Shown here in pieces: positions 62,278 through 64,000 of a DNA stretch of 64,000 bases; positions within the stretch are counted from its first letter, which is position 1; every line of letters begins with the position of its first letter. The stretch covers positions 1 to 64,000 of the forward strand of contig JAJPHP010000076.1 in NCBI GenBank assembly GCA_021325255.1, given 5' to 3'. The notes beneath the pieces were generated by a model. It made no database searches. It had not been told where the DNA came from and saw only the letters and a list, made by a program, of their open reading frames with translations. Source of the DNA: Nitrososphaerota archaeon. Lineage in GTDB: Archaea > Thermoproteota > Nitrososphaeria > Nitrososphaerales > CADDZS01. Both the position numbers and the translations under genes were made by a program.

Positions 62278-63423
62278 CTAGACGCCCTGTCCTACGGATT
62301 GTATGATTGATTTGTAGGCAAAGTAGGCGGGCTCTCGCGAGTTAAAGAAAGAAGGACTAGGTATCGATCCGTCAGAGTAGTATCCTGAAAAGTCGTTTGT
62401 ATAAAATGGAATGATCATCGATGCGTTGATCTGACTATGGGCAAAGTTGCAGATTTCCTGAATCCACGTCGCATCAGTCTGAGCCCTCGAAGAGTCGTAC
62501 ACTGCACTCCCATCAGTACTCCAAGTCTCCGCTATCCAGACTGACTTTCCTCCACTTCCCAACATACTCAGAAACTTCGCGGTGCTCACCATGCCAGAGG
62601 AAGAGTAGATATCAAAACCAATGAACGAGATTGCTGGAATCTTTTCCACGCCTTGCAGGTAGGGAACATACATCTGGGGGTTGCTCCCCAGGCTGTCTGC
62701 AGCGACAGAGATGCCTACCTTTGTATTCGGAGAAACTGACAATACCGCAGAGGCCAATCTGTTTGTGAGGGCTAGCCAGCTGCTCGTGCTCTGGAATTGA
62801 GGGTTCGTTCTAGAGTCAGACACCAAATCAACGTACCAGCCAGGTTCTTTGATCACGATGTAGTAATCTGGATGGTAAGCCGAGGCGAGTGTAGTGACTC
62901 GCTTTATCCAAGCTGACTGGAATTGATCCCAGGGAAGCTGACCGCCGTGCCTGTAGCTTTCGGCCGCCGCGTCGGCGATAATCAACTTTAATCCGGCGCT
63001 TCGCACGGACTGTATTGTCGAATTCATTTGCGAAATTTCTGCTTGATTGTTAAAAAGCCACGGATCATAGTCCAAGTCGACTCTTATCGAATCAATCCCT
63101 GTCGATGCCAGCATCTTCAGGTCTGCGCTGATTATTAGAGGTGAGTTGTGCATCGCGTTATCGTAAGACGCAGTTTGGAGAACCGCACCGAAACCCATCG
63201 AAGTTGCGTTCTGCTGAACCGGAGTCGAGTTTCCCTGAGAAATGAATGATTGCGGAGACTGCGCAGTTGGACCTGTGATGGAAGTCGTCCTGTAGCCGTA
63301 CGACACTGAGCAGAAGCAGGAACCGAGATACAAAGCCGTAATCAAGGCGGAAAGAAGCAGAAACGTCATTCTTCCCTTGGGCGTAGGCTCTCGATTCCAC
63401 CTCATCATTCCGCGGTGTGTCAC
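62278..63423 (-). CDS. Clan-A-like glycoside hydrolase, paralogue of the 47006 gene
   Basis: A 381-residue protein with one N-terminal helix and a TIM-barrel part. Acid/base Glu in YYIVIKEPGWYVDLV, nucleophile Glu in VWIAETWSTDGSA, and VGISVAADSLGSNPQMY aligning with VSIAADSLSTNAALY of the paralogue. It lacks the C-terminal anchor and linker of the other copy and may be held by its N-terminal helix. Predicted to act on the outside on surface or environmental glycans. Confidence 0.75.
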   Translation of the reverse strand: MTHRGMMRWNREPTPKGRMTFLLLSALITALYLGSCFCSVSYGYRTTSITGPTAQSPQSFISQGNSTPVQQNATSMGFGAVLQTASYDNAMHNSPLIISADLKMLASTGIDSIRVDLDYDPWLFNNQAEISQMNSTIQSVRSAGLKLIIADAAAESYRHGGQLPWDQFQSAWIKRVTTLASAYHPDYYIVIKEPGWYVDLVSDSRTNPQFQSTSSWLALTNRLASAVLSVSPNTKVGISVAADSLGSNPQMYVPYLQGVEKIPAISFIGFDIYSSSGMVSTAKFLSMLGSGGKSVWIAETWSTDGSAVYDSSRAQTDATWIQEICNFAHSQINASMIIPFYTNDFSGYYSDGSIPSPSFFNSREPAYFAYKSIIQSVGQGV

Positions 63424-63578
63424 AACATGGTGTGCCAGTTCACACTATTAACGGAAATGAATTGGAGATAGCATGATGAGAACAGATATACTTCTAAATC
63501 TGAATTTCGGTACTTTGGGGCGTTGATACGTCCAAGGACCATCATTCTTGCTAGAGTGGGCAAAATTGAAGGAGCAGT

Positions 63579-64000
63579 TTACTTTGAGAGTATCCCTTTC
63601 ATGGTGTAGTAATTCTGGATCATGCCGTAGTAATCCTCCTTCAAAGCATACCGCACGATGCCAGCTGAAAGCTTGCCCATGAAGAGAATCGAGCGCCACC
63701 CGAAGAGGTCCCTGTACCCCTTCCCTCCCCACAGCGCAGAGCGCCTGAGGTTCAATGGATGTCTTCCCTTGACAGGGATTCTGACCCACTTGCCATAGTT
63801 CAGAGCGTGCTGCCCTATCTGGTAATCCTCCCAGCTCCTCACCCACTTTGACGGATGCCAGCTTCGGAACACGTCAGTCCTGAGGATCGCGTCCCAGCAT
63901 CCGTAGCTCCTCTCTCCTCTCTGAAGTTCCCTGGGCTTACCCTCGTAGTTTATCATCCCCTCCACTCCCACGACCCCCGGAGTGATGTATGATTTCAACA
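63579..64000 (-). CDS. Family 2 glycosyltransferase, C-terminal part (runs off the window)
   Basis: About 139 C-terminal residues are present. GERSYGCWDAILRTDVFRS and WVRSWEDYQIGQHALNYGKW show the acceptor-side loop with catalytic E-D of GT-A enzymes. The N-terminal nucleotide-binding half lies beyond base 64000. Confidence 0.75.
   Translation of the reverse strand, partial: LKSYITPGVVGVEGMINYEGKPRELQRGERSYGCWDAILRTDVFRSWHPSKWVRSWEDYQIGQHALNYGKWVRIPVKGRHPLNLRRSALWGGKGYRDLFGWRSILFMGKLSAGIVRYALKEDYYGMIQNYYTMKGILSK

Noticed and set aside
1..64000. CRISPR arrays, insertion sequences, integrase genes or attachment sites
   Set aside because: No regularly spaced repeats, transposase or recombinase motifs, or tRNA-end duplications were seen, so the surface island cannot be called a mobile element from this window.

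Overview
The window reads as archaeal chromosome. Evidence: Shine-Dalgarno sites of the GGTGA type (e.g. before 23510 and 32643), TATA-like promoters with short leaders, many TTG/GTG starts, class III (pilin-type) signal peptides, a two-gene S-layer locus, UbiA and geranylgeranyl-reductase genes, and a surface protein ending in a PEFG-type sorting tail at 61574-62125. The PEFG tail is known mainly from Thaumarchaeota (Nitrososphaerota), so that phylum is my best inference. No rRNA, tRNA, CRISPR array or insertion sequence was found.

Layout. 0.4-1.1 kb: a VapBC module whose toxin has an in-frame amber stop. 1.3-15.6 kb: housekeeping and transport genes. These are a zinc-ribbon/DUF4097 protein, a five-gene nitrate/sulfonate/taurine-type ABC importer operon (3.2-7.5 kb), an ABC exporter pair (7.8-10.4 kb), two more zinc-ribbon proteins, a 3-methyladenine-type DNA glycosylase, a tandem rhodanese and a possible F420-dependent oxidoreductase. 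16-22.3 kb: an FtsX/MacB-like ABC system, a two-TM channel-like protein, an OsmC protein and two pilins that share one N-terminus.

22.3-26.8 kb: a hairpin-rich intergenic stretch, then an operon of RHH regulator, sulfate adenylyltransferase, alkaline-phosphatase-superfamily hydrolase and APS kinase. This can make PAPS, the sulfate donor, and its promoter carries direct repeats on either side of the TATA box. 27-33.4 kb: small regulators, a DUF4382 protein, and the S-layer gene (980 aa) followed by a putative membrane stalk (224 aa). 33.6-36.9 kb: a HicBA module with a broken toxin, a polysaccharide flippase and an intact AbrB/PIN module.

37.2-64 kb is a cell-surface island. It holds five glycosyltransferases (one cut by the window edge), a PMT-type membrane glycosyltransferase, a cytochrome P450, a geranylgeranyl-reductase-like flavoprotein, a UbiA prenyltransferase, ABC-2 transporter parts, two paralogous clan-A-like glycoside hydrolases, two more alkaline-phosphatase-superfamily hydrolases, a G1 (glutamic) peptidase and large secreted or anchored surface proteins. 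Taken together, the right half looks devoted to building, decorating (possibly sulfating) and remodelling S-layer glycans and an isoprenoid product.

Most promising for novelty: the PAPS operon with its embedded phosphatase-superfamily enzyme and a C-terminal LGY tail shared by the RHH protein and two hydrolases; the P450/GT/GGR/UbiA set; the two-component S-layer; and the decay of two toxins beside intact antitoxins. All functional calls come from reading motifs by eye; no database search was possible.
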